A DNA stretch of 42,391 nucleotides from Rhodospirillales bacterium (GCA_028818855.1 JAPPMY010000135.1:1-42391); one strand, 5' to 3'; numbered from the stretch's first letter, positions 33,429-41,279 are shown. A program made the numbers and translations. The notes: generated from the letters alone by a model not told the origin.

Positions 33429-34241
33429 ATGACAAGAAGACCGACCCCGCCCCTGCCGCGCCCGACGGGGATCCCCTTTGCCGGCCTGGCGCTCGCCGCT
33501 GCCACCGTCGCGGCCGGCCTCGCCGTTAACGCCCCGGCGCTGGGCGCCGAAACCTGGAACGGCCTTACGGTCCAGCCCGAGCACCGCTGCGCACCCTACG
33601 ACCGTGCGGACTACCCCTATCCGCGCTCGGTCGAGCGCAAGATCGTCGCCGCCATGGGCGGACATGTTTACGGGCCCTACACCGGCAGGCATTTCCGGAG
33701 CATGCGTGAGACGGATATCGAGCACATCGTCGCCGTTTCCGAAGCCCACGACAGCGGCCTCTGCGCCGCCGGCCCAGAAACCCGGCGGCGCTTCGCGTCC
33801 GACCTTCTCAACCTCACCCTTGCCGCGCCGGACGCGAACCGCTGTGGCGGGGGCGGCAAGTGCGCCTACGACGCCGCCGAATGGCAGCCCTCCATGAACC
33901 GCTGCTGGTTCGCCGCCCGAGTAGTCGCGGTCAAGCGCAAGTACGATCTCACTGTCGACCGTCGAGAAGCCGTCGCCCTCGACCGCATCCTGTCGGCCTG
34001 CACCTCCACGGCGATGGTCTTCCGTGACCGCCCAAGCGGGGCGGCGCCCGAGCGCCAACCCGCCGCACGGGACGAGCCGTCCTCCGGCGCCGTCGACGCC
34101 CTCGCCCTGTACGACGACAACGGGAACGGCCGAATCACCTGCAAGGAGGCCCGGCGCCACGGCATCGCGCCGGTGCCGCGCGGCCATCCCGCCTATGAGT
34201 TCATGCGGGACGGCGACAAGGACGGGGTGGTCTGCGAGTAG
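33429..34241 (+). CDS. Secreted HNH-type nuclease with excalibur domain
   Basis: 270 residues from ATG 33429. Residues 1-38 are a signal peptide (basic TRR, hydrophobic FAGLALAAATVAAGLAVNAPALG, cut near LGAET). Central HNH/DUF1524-like nuclease region: MRETDIEHIVAVSEAHDSGLC, FASDLLNLTLAAPDANRCGGGGKCAYDAAEW and MNRCWFAARVVAVKRKYDLTVD carry the expected His-Asn-Asn/His set. C-terminal excalibur calcium-binding motif YDDNGNGRITCKEARRHGIAPV, ending FMRDGDKDGVVCE (DxDxDGxxCE). It would be exported to the periplasm or outside and could degrade incoming DNA. Its last 141 nt are repeated at 39852. Confidence 0.86.
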   Translation: MTRRPTPPLPRPTGIPFAGLALAAATVAAGLAVNAPALGAETWNGLTVQPEHRCAPYDRADYPYPRSVERKIVAAMGGHVYGPYTGRHFRSMRETDIEHIVAVSEAHDSGLCAAGPETRRRFASDLLNLTLAAPDANRCGGGGKCAYDAAEWQPSMNRCWFAARVVAVKRKYDLTVDRREAVALDRILSACTSTAMVFRDRPSGAAPERQPAARDEPSSGAVDALALYDDNGNGRITCKEARRHGIAPVPRGHPAYEFMRDGDKDGVVCE

Positions 34242-34530
34242 GCGCTCTCCAACGCTTCAGCCCAGCGGCCCGCGCCGCGGGCCCCCAACCGCATAGAGCA
34301 ACCAGGCCGGCTGGCTGGCCGACACCGCAACCATCCCCGCCGCCATCGGTCTGAACCCATCCACCGCAACCGTCCCCGCCACGACCGCGGGGACGGCGAG
34401 CGCCGCGCTCGCGGAGACCTCCAGACCATGCCCCTTGCGCCACGGCAGGCCACACGCCGCCGCCGCAGGGTCGCCACCCAGCGCCAGCCCGGCCAGATGC
34501 AGCCATGCTTCTCCGTTTTCCGGCATCCGC
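34101..34530. repeat. Direct repeat flanking the island, left copy
   Basis: Covers the nuclease 3' end and the 3' half of a minus-strand membrane-protein gene. Matches 39852-40281 with constant offset 5751 and no indel seen. By eye, the first 140 bases differ at only a few positions (close to 97% identical), the rest at more (about 80%). Confidence 0.85.
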
Positions 34531-34565
34531 ACGCCGCCGCCAATGCATTGACCGACGTCCTGCAA
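34257..34565 (-). pseudogene. Truncated membrane-protein gene, 3' half
   Basis: The reading WLHLAGLALGGDPAAAACGLPWRKGHG, AGTVAVDGFRPMAAGMVAVSASQPAWLLYAVG is the C-terminal two thirds of the intact protein encoded at 40008-40451. The first 50-odd codons are missing; homology stops near 34555 where the island begins. Only a TTG could start the remaining frame, so it is probably not functional. Confidence 0.75.
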
Positions 34566-35073
34566 GGCGCCGACGATGACACGCTGGCACGCGCGAAGAT
34601 GGCACCGTGTCCGAAGTGCACAGGATGTCCCCGGTGGTCGCCACGTGCCTCATGAAAATCGTGCCGTTCAGGGAGACCGGTGACGATCGTGGTAGGTATT
34701 CTCCGGAGTAGCGGTCCCGAAAAAGGGGCAGTGGATCTGGGCAGCCCGGGGCTGCATACCAGATTGATGCGGGCGTACTACAGTTCCTGTCGAGCACATT
34801 CTGAGTTGACCTGTGTAGCCCAATTTGATGCATAGGCATATCAATTATGGTATGTGTACTGCCAGCGCGATCGGCCATCGCCGAATCCGGAGAAGGCCGG
34901 AACGAGAAACCTTGAAATCATGGAGGCGGCACCGGCGGAGCAGCGCAAGACGCCGGGCGCCCGCCGGGCAGTACGTGCGTCTGCCGGTGCGGTTTGGACG
35001 AAAGCGGCTTCGCGGCCGCCGGCGCAGTACACCGTGAGCCCTCCGGTCCGACTCCATTTTGGAAGAGCAGGAA
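34566..35073. other. 500-bp stretch without a supportable gene
   Basis: Composition is mixed and patchy. A near-palindrome CATATC-N6-GGTATG around 34829-34846 might be an operator. No open frame has a family signature. It looks like decayed DNA next to the island's left breakpoint. Confidence 0.4.
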
Positions 35074-35403
35074 ATGACAGACCCAAGCGACAACAGTTAC
35101 CTACCGCCTTCGGATTGGCGTCATCGGTTCATTGCCGTAGCACGGGAAAGGAATCCACATTTCAACGAATGCAAGAATTGCGGGCATAGAGGGAGGTCAG
35201 TATCCGACAACACGGTCATGCAGAACGCTTGGCGCGAAGGCAGAACGAGAGTCGGTGAGGGCTTCGTGGTGGCTCTGGTGGCCTGCGACAACTGCGGACA
35301 TATAGAGCTGTTCTCACTGGAGGCGTTGGGGATCGAAGAAGTACCGGGAAACCCTTGTTACCCGATCCTGCGGAGCCGATCCTCAGTCAGGAGGAGCGAA
35401 TAG
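35074..35403 (+). CDS. Zinc-ribbon hypothetical protein
   Basis: 109 residues from ATG 35074 (CAGGAA just upstream); TTG 35059 would add five. Two Cys pairs, CKNCGH and CDNCGH, about 50 residues apart, surrounded by WRHRFIAVARERNPHFNE and GFVVALVACDNCGHIELFSLEALG. The pairs would form one zinc ribbon. No catalytic motif, family not recognised. Codons are less G/C-rich than the element's average, consistent with a different origin. Alone on its strand between decayed pieces. Confidence 0.6.
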   Translation: MTDPSDNSYLPPSDWRHRFIAVARERNPHFNECKNCGHRGRSVSDNTVMQNAWREGRTRVGEGFVVALVACDNCGHIELFSLEALGIEEVPGNPCYPILRSRSSVRRSE

Positions 35404-35798
35404 ACACTGGCCGGCGGGCGCGAAGCACGCCGGCCGCGCCGGGCTCCAGACCGAGATCGAACGCCACGCCCTTGACCCCTTCCTCGCCGCCTCGGTCCTG
35501 AGTGGCGTCGTGCGCGCGCACCTGTCTCCCGGCTTGGGCGGGGCCGCCGCCTTCGCTACGCTCAAGGCGTCGCCGGGCCGGAGATCCTGGCGATGAAGGC
35601 GAAGGTGCGTCCGCTCGTGGCCGGTCGGCCGCAGCGCGCCCGCGCGCTGCTTTACGATTTCCTGCGTGTTGTTCGGCGCGCAAGTTGGACGCCGATCAGC
35701 GTGGTAAGGACGTGATTTCCATTGATTTCGAGGAGTCAGCGAGAATGTCGAACAACACCTCGACCCACCTCTCGAGTACGACTGACCCCTGACCCTGG

Positions 35799-35985
35799 CT
35801 GGATAGGAACTATGTGAAGCTGCGTGAGGTCGGGCGCATCGTCACTCAACCGTCACGGTCAACGACCGCGAGCGGCGCGTCATGTCGGCCTTCGTCCCTT
35901 CCGCCCTTTCCCTGGACGACGCCGAAGCAGCCAGCACCTCTTGGCGCCTGGTCGCCGACCATGTCAGTCCCCACGCGCCAGCCTC
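35799..35985 (+). pseudogene. IS256/Mutator-type transposase remnant
   Basis: LDRNYVKLREVGRIV (35799-35843) matches the LDATYVKVRE-GRIV strand of IS256-family transposases, where its Asp is catalytic. About 35 bases later, in another frame, VMSAFVPSALSLDDAEAASTSWRLVADHVSPHAP (to about 35985) matches the VVSAF-A-AFAQDDAEAA-AQWR-VADQLRPK block of the same family. Roughly 70-100 residues between them are deleted. The C-terminal NPIERLNGEIKRR part is absent. Confidence 0.72.
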
Positions 35986-36249
35986 TCTGACCGAAAGCAA
36001 GTCACGACCGCCCACCATCGCCACAAGAGGTCGCACCCACAGTTTGCAGTGTAGAGTTCCCCACGGCACTTCTGCAGTCGTGAACATTCATGAACCGCAA
36101 GCTTGCGGCCATTCTCGCCCGACTGTCGAGTAAGGCGAGCCCGGCCTCCAGGAACTCGTACAGAATTCTCGCAGTGATACCTAAACCATGGTCATGCATC
36201 GTGAGGCTATTGACGTCTTTCATTTCATCATGTTATGCGTTCGGAAAGT

Positions 36250-36271
36250 CTTGAGTAGAGAAAAACTCAAG
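36250..36271. promoter_or_regulatory. Inverted repeat upstream of the SIS-fusion gene
   Basis: CTTGAGT (36250-36256), spacer AGAGAAAA, ACTCAAG (36265-36271): perfect 7-bp arms in AT-rich DNA 208 bases before the start. It could be an operator for the encoded DNA-binding protein or a weak terminator of decayed upstream DNA. No T-run follows. Confidence 0.35.
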
Positions 36272-36478
36272 GAGTTCCGCATTCTATTATAGGTCGTTAC
36301 GCCACAGTGAATATATGTTCCCTATGACTGTCGTTTATTTTGCACCATTTTGGGTAATTTGTAACGTTGCTACCCTCACTGATCCAATTGCACTACATTT
36401 TACATTTATGCCAAATTAGAATACCGCTACGATGGGGTTATGCAGAAGCGCTATAGCCCTGTTGGCTGATCCGGTTCG

Positions 36479-38953
36479 ATGAATGGTGTAATTCGTGGGC
36501 GGCGGGCTGCACCAGTTGTTCTGCGCGAACACGAACGGTCGATCCTTCAGAGCCTCGTTGGTAACAGACGTACACCGAAGGGCGTCGCAAGACGTTGTCG
36601 CGCGATCCTTCGCTTCGCTGAGGGGATGAGCAACGCCAGCGTGGCCGCAGAGCTTGGCGTGAGCGACGCGACGGTCTCGGCATGGCGCAGCAATGCTCTC
36701 GAGCATGGAGTGATGTTACGGCCTGGCGGGCCGTGGACGGATCGAGCTCCTTATCCCCCTGCCGAGTCAAAGACCAAGGTTGCCCATTGGGTTAAAGGAA
36801 TAAAGGGCCGCCGGCCTGTCGAGGTCGTGCTGGGCGACAAGGAGCGGTCAATTCTTGAGAGCTACGTCAAAAGCCCCAACGCTTCAGGCTCGTTTGCAGT
36901 GCGCTGCAAGGCGATCCTGTACTGCGCCGATGGTCTGTCAAATAGAGAGGTTGGAAGAGAGTTAGGACTGTGTAATGCAACCGTAGCAGCGTGGCGTCGA
37001 AACTTTCAGAAGGACCGCATAGAGGGACTGTTCGATAAGCGCAAGGGTCGTCGCAAATGCCTCCTGCAAAACGGGAAAAGATCCAAGGAGTCTCTGCGGG
37101 GCGAGATCGCTGCAGGCAGGCGCCCACCACCCTTAATGCTGGATGAAGACGAACGGCTTTCCCTGGAAAGTCTGGTTCGTAGCCGCTGCGGCACGGGCGC
37201 GATATCGGATCGTTGCCGGATAATCCTTCGCTGCGCTGACGGTCTGACCAACAGGGCGATCGCGGCAGAGCTCGACATGAATCCATCCGCGCTCGGTAAA
37301 TGGCGCAAGCGTTTTTTCGAGTTCGGGATCGAGGGATTGTTGGGAAGACCTCCGCTGAACCTGGGCGATCCTGTGACCGATGAGAAGGTGGCCGAGGTCA
37401 TCGATTGGTCGCTCAACTTGAAGCCGGCCGGCGCAGCCCACTGGACAGTGCGCGCAATGGCCGAAAAGACCGGACTGCCGGAAGCAACGATCCGGCGTGT
37501 GTGGGGTGCTCTCGGCGTGCGCCCCCGCCCCTGGAAGATGCTCGAACTCTCCGCAAGTCCCCTGTTTGTGGCAAAGGTGCGTGGCGTCGTCGGGCTGTAT
37601 CTGTCGCCGCCGGACAGGGTGATGGTGCTCTGTGTCGCAAACGGCAAGCGCGCGAACGCCGAAGGGTCGCGTGAGAAGGAAGCGAATGGGGCCCCGGTCC
37701 TCGACCCCGCGCAGTTGGCCCTTCTGACGGCGCAGGAAGATGCGCGTACACGACGCAGCAGAGTTCTCGGGTCGAACCCGCTCCTCCTCGCCCTCGGCGT
37801 GGTCACGGGCGTCGACGGCGAAAGCAATCACGCGGCCGATCGAGCCAGAGATCTCCATGACTTCCTGCTGGAGATCGACGGTCGTGCCCCTAACGACGAA
37901 GAGCTCCACATCATTGTCAACAACGACATCATCCGGACGATCGAAGAAGTTGCGCCTCGGCCGGTCAAGCCTCCGCGTTGGCATGTCCACGTCGCGCCGA
38001 CCCGGAATGCCTGGGCCTACCAAGCCGAATACTGGCTCGGCGCACTATCGCGAAGGCCGTTTCAGTCTCCCGAGAACGCCTCTGTTCGTCGGCTCAGGTC
38101 CGATATTCGCGTCTTCCTCAAGTCGCATTTCAATGGGCCCAAGCCCTTCAAATGGTCCACGCCTTCCGACGATCGCCTCCTTGCCGTCGAGCATTCCAGT
38201 CCCCGTGACGAACTGGCACGTGTCGCCAACGGCAGACTCAACGGGCCAGGCGAGGGCAACGGCTTTTCCTCCGTTCTCGTCAACGGAAAACGCAGCAATG
38301 AAATCGTCGTGTCAGGAAACTGTCGTGGGAACGCACAGCAGGACGAGAGCACCGATGAAGGCTCCGGCGATGCTCCGGAATCGAATGCTGGACCGCTGTC
38401 GACCTATGACCACGGCTGGCTCAACCGCACGTCGGAGCTCTATCGCTTGGCAGCGATCAGAAATCTGAACGCGCTGGTCGAGCGCAACAGTGACACAGTC
38501 TTCGATCAAGCCATTCAGGTACTGCTGGACGCGCGCCACGTGCTCATCATCGGCATGGACGTGGATCGTGCCTCGGCGATCCACATGCACCAAATTGCCT
38601 CCAAGCGGCTCCGCAATTGGCATCTTGTGGAGCGAACCGATCCAGCCTCGGATCGATACCTGGCCGCTCTCAGTCCCGCCGATGTGGTCGTCGCTATCGG
38701 GACCACTCCAGTCTGTGACTCGACCCTCAGGGTTGTCGACTACGCGCGATGCTGCTTTGCGCGGGTGATCGGGCTGACCGACTGGTCAGACTCGTCCTTG
38801 GCCACCCACGCGCACGAAGTCCTGTTTGCTTCTGTCAGAGGCCCCAGCCCGTTTACGTCTCAGGTAGCCACAGTGACCCTCGCTGAAGCGCTGGTCGGGA
38901 CTGTGATGGCGCGCCACACGGATCAGGCTGTGCAGCGCCAGCTGGACACATGA
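36479..38953 (+). CDS. Triple-HTH / inactivated IS630 transposase / SIS-domain fusion protein
   Basis: 824 residues in one uninterrupted frame. Residues about 12-80, 113-190 and 217-290 are three related transposase-type helix-turn-helix units (each with ER-x-LxSLV, RC-RAIL-x-A-DGLSN, A-ELG--xATVxxWR). Residues about 300-575 follow an IS630 DDE transposase: HWTVRAMAEKTGLPEATIRRVW, VRGVVGLYLSPPDRVMVLCV, APTRNAWAYQAEYWLGAL, PKPFKWS. The first catalytic Asp (after VLCV) is Ala387, the second (VxDN) is Asn481; only Glu517 remains, so cleavage is not expected. After an acidic linker (about 575-640), residues 645-815 resemble the RpiR-type SIS domain (ARHVLIIGMDVDRASAIHMHQIASKRL, DVVVAIGTTPVCDSTL, RVIGLTDWSDSSLATHA). 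Likely a domesticated DNA-binding regulator that senses a ligand through SIS. The start lacks a strong ribosome site. Confidence 0.85.
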   Translation: MNGVIRGRRAAPVVLREHERSILQSLVGNRRTPKGVARRCRAILRFAEGMSNASVAAELGVSDATVSAWRSNALEHGVMLRPGGPWTDRAPYPPAESKTKVAHWVKGIKGRRPVEVVLGDKERSILESYVKSPNASGSFAVRCKAILYCADGLSNREVGRELGLCNATVAAWRRNFQKDRIEGLFDKRKGRRKCLLQNGKRSKESLRGEIAAGRRPPPLMLDEDERLSLESLVRSRCGTGAISDRCRIILRCADGLTNRAIAAELDMNPSALGKWRKRFFEFGIEGLLGRPPLNLGDPVTDEKVAEVIDWSLNLKPAGAAHWTVRAMAEKTGLPEATIRRVWGALGVRPRPWKMLELSASPLFVAKVRGVVGLYLSPPDRVMVLCVANGKRANAEGSREKEANGAPVLDPAQLALLTAQEDARTRRSRVLGSNPLLLALGVVTGVDGESNHAADRARDLHDFLLEIDGRAPNDEELHIIVNNDIIRTIEEVAPRPVKPPRWHVHVAPTRNAWAYQAEYWLGALSRRPFQSPENASVRRLRSDIRVFLKSHFNGPKPFKWSTPSDDRLLAVEHSSPRDELARVANGRLNGPGEGNGFSSVLVNGKRSNEIVVSGNCRGNAQQDESTDEGSGDAPESNAGPLSTYDHGWLNRTSELYRLAAIRNLNALVERNSDTVFDQAIQVLLDARHVLIIGMDVDRASAIHMHQIASKRLRNWHLVERTDPASDRYLAALSPADVVVAIGTTPVCDSTLRVVDYARCCFARVIGLTDWSDSSLATHAHEVLFASVRGPSPFTSQVATVTLAEALVGTVMARHTDQAVQRQLDT

Positions 38954-39005
38954 TTTGGCGACGTTGACCGAGCCGTTGGCCAGTTGGCAACGCGAGAGTG
39001 CAAAG

Positions 39006-39521
39006 ATGGATTCCGATGATCCACGCATCGCCAGTACAGTCGAATGCGTCATGATGTTCCTCAACGGGAGCGGCGTCCTCGAAGGTGCCGACGATGCAAC
39101 CGTCGTCGAAGCGAACGCCATCGCGCACACCGAGTTGAAGGCGATGCTGGAGGGCGGGGATACGTATCGCTATGCCCTGAAGAGCGTCGCCGACGGCGCC
39201 GAGCACCCAGCTTTCCTGCTGGTCCTGCTGACCGAAACATGCGTGAAGAAGATCGACATTCTCAGGGACGGCTGGACTGAATTGACGCCCCAGGACATGT
39301 GGAAAATCCGCCAGACTCTGGGCCTTTCCACCCATCAAATGGGGAAAGCGTTGCGCCTGGGCTGGAACGGCGAGGGCACTGTGCGACGCTACGAGGCCGG
39401 CGAGCTCGCGCCTCCCGGCCCGATCACGTTGCTTTATGAACTCTATGAGAGCGGGGCGCTCTGGCCGTGCCACGCCAGTGGCTGGCTTCGCGATTGGCGA
39501 CCGAACGGGCGCGCGGAATAG
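39006..39521 (+). CDS. Small protein with C-terminal XRE-like HTH
   Basis: 171 residues from ATG 39006; 52 bp after the SIS-fusion stop and probably in the same operon. The N-terminal two thirds (RIASTVECVMMFLNGSGVLEGADDATVVEANAIAHTELKAMLEGGDTYRYALKSVADGAEHPAFLLVLLTETCVKKIDIL) is helical and unrecognised. The last third, LTPQDMWKIRQTLGLSTHQMGKALRLGWNGEGTVRRYEAGELAPPGPITLLYELYESG, is an XRE/Cro-type or antitoxin-like helix-turn-helix (LGLST--MGKAL and TVRRYEAG-x-PPGP). It may be a co-regulator or antitoxin-like partner. No toxin gene is adjacent. Confidence 0.75.
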   Translation: MDSDDPRIASTVECVMMFLNGSGVLEGADDATVVEANAIAHTELKAMLEGGDTYRYALKSVADGAEHPAFLLVLLTETCVKKIDILRDGWTELTPQDMWKIRQTLGLSTHQMGKALRLGWNGEGTVRRYEAGELAPPGPITLLYELYESGALWPCHASGWLRDWRPNGRAE

Positions 39522-39627
39522 GCCGGCCTCGGGTGGTCGGCGCCTTCGCGCTGGAGCAGCATCCACGCGGATCACACGACCTGCGCCACGATCCGGGCCT
39601 CGCCTGACCAAGGGGCGGCGCGGTTGC

Positions 39628-39790
39628 ATGACCGTGATGACCGCCTGGCTCGCGCGCCGGGGATGGCATCTCCACACCGGTTGGGCCGCTGGGGCTGACT
39701 CGGCGTTTGCCGCCGGTGCCCTGCCGGCACCCGCACCCTGTTCCTGCCTTGGCCAGAAAATCGCGGGAACGCGGACCCGGATTGCCGCAC
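39628..39790 (+). pseudogene. SLOG-family protein remnant, frameshifted
   Basis: MTAWLARRGWHLHTGWAAGADSAFAAGALPA (from ATG 39628) then, one frame over from about 39726, GTRTLFLPWPENRGNADPDCRTP. Together they match the DprA/LOG-like SLOG fold (RGW-LHTGGA-GADSAFA-GA ... TLFLPWPG-N), a nucleotide-binding fold. The shift near 39720 and missing N-terminal core mark it as broken. The second frame runs straight into the excalibur remnant. Confidence 0.65.
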
Positions 39791-39851
39791 GCCACAGCTC
39801 GGAGGGACAGCCGTCTGGCTGCAGCGCAGCGCCACCACGTCATCCGATTCC

Positions 39852-39992
39852 CTCGCCTTGTACGACGACAACGGGAACGGCCGCATCACCTGCAAGGAGG
39901 CCCGGCACCACGGCATCGCGCCGGTGCCGCGCGGCCATCCCGCCTATGAGTTCATGCGCGACGGCGACAACGACGGGGTGGTCTGCGAGTAG
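39852..39992 (+). pseudogene. Nuclease C-terminal (excalibur) remnant
   Basis: 47 codons reading LALYDDNGNGRITCKEARHH, GIAPVPRGHPAYEF, MRDGDNDGVVCE and TAG, nearly identical to the last 47 codons of the nuclease at 33429-34241. No start codon, signal peptide or HNH part. In frame with the second piece of the SLOG remnant, so a chimeric tail. Confidence 0.85.
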
Positions 39993-40281
39993 GCGCTCCC
40001 CGACGCTTCAACCCTGCGCTCCGCGCCGCGGGCGACCGAACGCATAAAGTATCCAGGCCGGCAGACTGGCCGACGCCGCAACCATCCCCGCTGCCAGCGG
40101 TCCGAACCCATCCGCCGCAACCGCGCCCGCGACGCCAGCGGGGACGCCGAGCGCCACGCACGCGCAGGCTCCGAGACCATGCCCCCTGCGCCACAGCAGG
40201 CCGCAGCCCGCCGCCAGAGGAACGCCGCCCAGCGCCAGCCCGGCCAGATGCAGCCATGCGTCTCCGTTTCCCGGCAAGCGC
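39852..40281. repeat. Direct repeat flanking the island, right copy
   Basis: Partner of 34101-34530, same orientation, constant offset 5751. In this copy the membrane-protein gene is complete and the nuclease is truncated: the reverse of the left copy. Confidence 0.85.
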
Positions 40282-40451
40282 ACGTCGCCGGTCACGGCCG
40301 ACACGATGTGGAACGCGGCCGGCAGCCAGACCACGGCCAACAGCGCCGCAGCCGCCCGCAGCCCCGGAATCCGCGTGACGTGCCTGCCTCGCCCAGAGGC
40401 AATGTCCCGCGGCGGATAGCGCACCAGCGTCAGCCGCACGAATTCGCTCAT
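40008..40451 (-). CDS. Small integral membrane protein
   Basis: 147 residues from ATG 40451 with GAGGAAGG upstream on the minus strand. Short basic N-terminus (VRLTLVRYPPRDIASGRGRHVTR), then about four hydrophobic segments: LRAAAALLAVVWLPAAFHIVSAV, WLHLAGLALGGVPLAAGCGLLW, ACACVALGVPAGVAGAVAAD and LAAGMVAASASLPAWILYAF. No known family. Its end faces the nuclease fragment, as in the ancestral nuclease/membrane-protein pair. A truncated second copy is at 34257-34565. Confidence 0.68.
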   Translation of the reverse strand: MSEFVRLTLVRYPPRDIASGRGRHVTRIPGLRAAAALLAVVWLPAAFHIVSAVTGDVRLPGNGDAWLHLAGLALGGVPLAAGCGLLWRRGHGLGACACVALGVPAGVAGAVAADGFGPLAAGMVAASASLPAWILYAFGRPRRGAQG

Positions 40452-40786
40452 TCAGCCCTTCCTCATTCCGGGGGCAGGCACTAATCCAGGCAACCCGCCA
40501 CCGCAAGCCGCAATCGGCCAGTTCCTTCGCCGCCGTTGCCGGTGCGCCACAGCCGCGTCTGCAGGCCGCCGCACAGCCAACGTCGACAACCCGCCGCACA
40601 CCGTGTCCCTGCTGCGCACGCAGCCTGTCGCTCGCACCAATTCGAGCCGGAGGCCGGCCGGGAAAGGAGCGAAGCGCCCGCAAGCGGGAGGGTGAACCCG
40701 GGCGGGCGGCTGTCAACCTCCGGCGCGACCGGCGAAGCGCTCCCGGCCCGCGCCACCCCGTCCCACCCTTCACCGGAGGCAATCCC
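40452..40786. other. Divergent intergenic region, no gene seen
   Basis: Separates the membrane-protein gene (minus) from the 145-residue gene (plus). GC-rich, with a CCCG-CAAG-CGGG tetraloop hairpin near 40677-40688 inside the leader of the plus-strand gene. No open frame with a family signature. Confidence 0.45.
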
Positions 40787-41224
40787 ATGCCCTGCCGCCA
40801 TCCCGCGCTCACCATCGCCCTGGATCGTGTCGACTCGTCGCCGCTGCCCGGCCCCACCGACCGCGCCCGCATGGCATCGCGGAGCACCCGGCGCTCCGGC
40901 GCCGCCCGCCCGCGCAGGGGGACCCTGTCGATCGACCGCAGCACCGGCATCACGCCGCGCCCGCACGAGCCCTCGCACCCGCCACGCTACGAACTCGTGG
41001 GCCTCTACCCCGACTGCCCCGATATCGAGACCGAGCAGGTCTTCTCCGTCCATCACGACGAGAGCGCCGCCTGGTCAGCCTTCCACGAGGCCCTGCTCCA
41101 CACCGACGCCCGCGTGGTCCTGCTGCGCCACCGCAACCCCGCCGGGACAGTGCTCGCCTCCTCCGAGCATCCGCCCTACAGCGCCATCTACGACGCCGCG
41201 ACCCGAGCGCAGGCCTGGTCATGA
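40787..41224 (+). CDS. Hypothetical protein (145 residues)
   Basis: ATG 40787 follows GGAGG by 7 bases. Residues 1-60 are Arg/Pro-rich and likely disordered; residues 65-140 (RYELVGLYPDCPDIETEQVFSVHHDESAAWSAFHEALLHTDARVVLLRHRNPAGTVLASSEHPPYSAIYDA) look like a small folded alpha/beta domain. No family recognised. Same direction as AlkB-like and SSB genes. Confidence 0.62.
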   Translation: MPCRHPALTIALDRVDSSPLPGPTDRARMASRSTRRSGAARPRRGTLSIDRSTGITPRPHEPSHPPRYELVGLYPDCPDIETEQVFSVHHDESAAWSAFHEALLHTDARVVLLRHRNPAGTVLASSEHPPYSAIYDAATRAQAWS

Positions 41225-41279
41225 CAGTCTGCAAATAGCACGCGCACCCTCACGGCCAGCGCTTTCGAGGGAGAGGACA

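Larger units (their letters stand above)
35404..36478. other. Decayed and AT-rich region before the SIS-fusion gene
   Basis: 35404-35798: short open frames (e.g. a 41-codon one from 35593) without family signature. 35799-35985: transposase remnant (listed separately). 36002-36223 minus: a 73-codon frame of doubtful reality. 36230-36478: strongly AT-rich, promoter-like DNA with an inverted repeat; it should hold the promoter of the gene at 36479. Confidence 0.5.

Noticed and set aside
34829..34846. CATATC-N6-GGTATG near-palindrome as an operator
   Set aside because: One mismatch and no intact gene close enough downstream in a fitting position.
35431..35725. Open frame reading GRAGLQTEIERHALDPFLAASVLSGVVRAHLSP and a 41-codon frame from 35593
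   Set aside because: No start with a ribosome site, no recognised family, interrupted soon. Treated as decayed DNA.
36002..36223. 73-codon minus-strand frame (MKDVNSLTMHDHGLGITARILYEF...)
   Set aside because: No ribosome site and no family; in decayed AT-rich DNA. Possibly a fragment, not supportable as a gene.
36479..38953. Calling the 824-codon gene an active IS630 insertion sequence
   Set aside because: Two catalytic acids are replaced, a SIS domain is fused, and no terminal inverted repeats with TA target duplication could be found around it.
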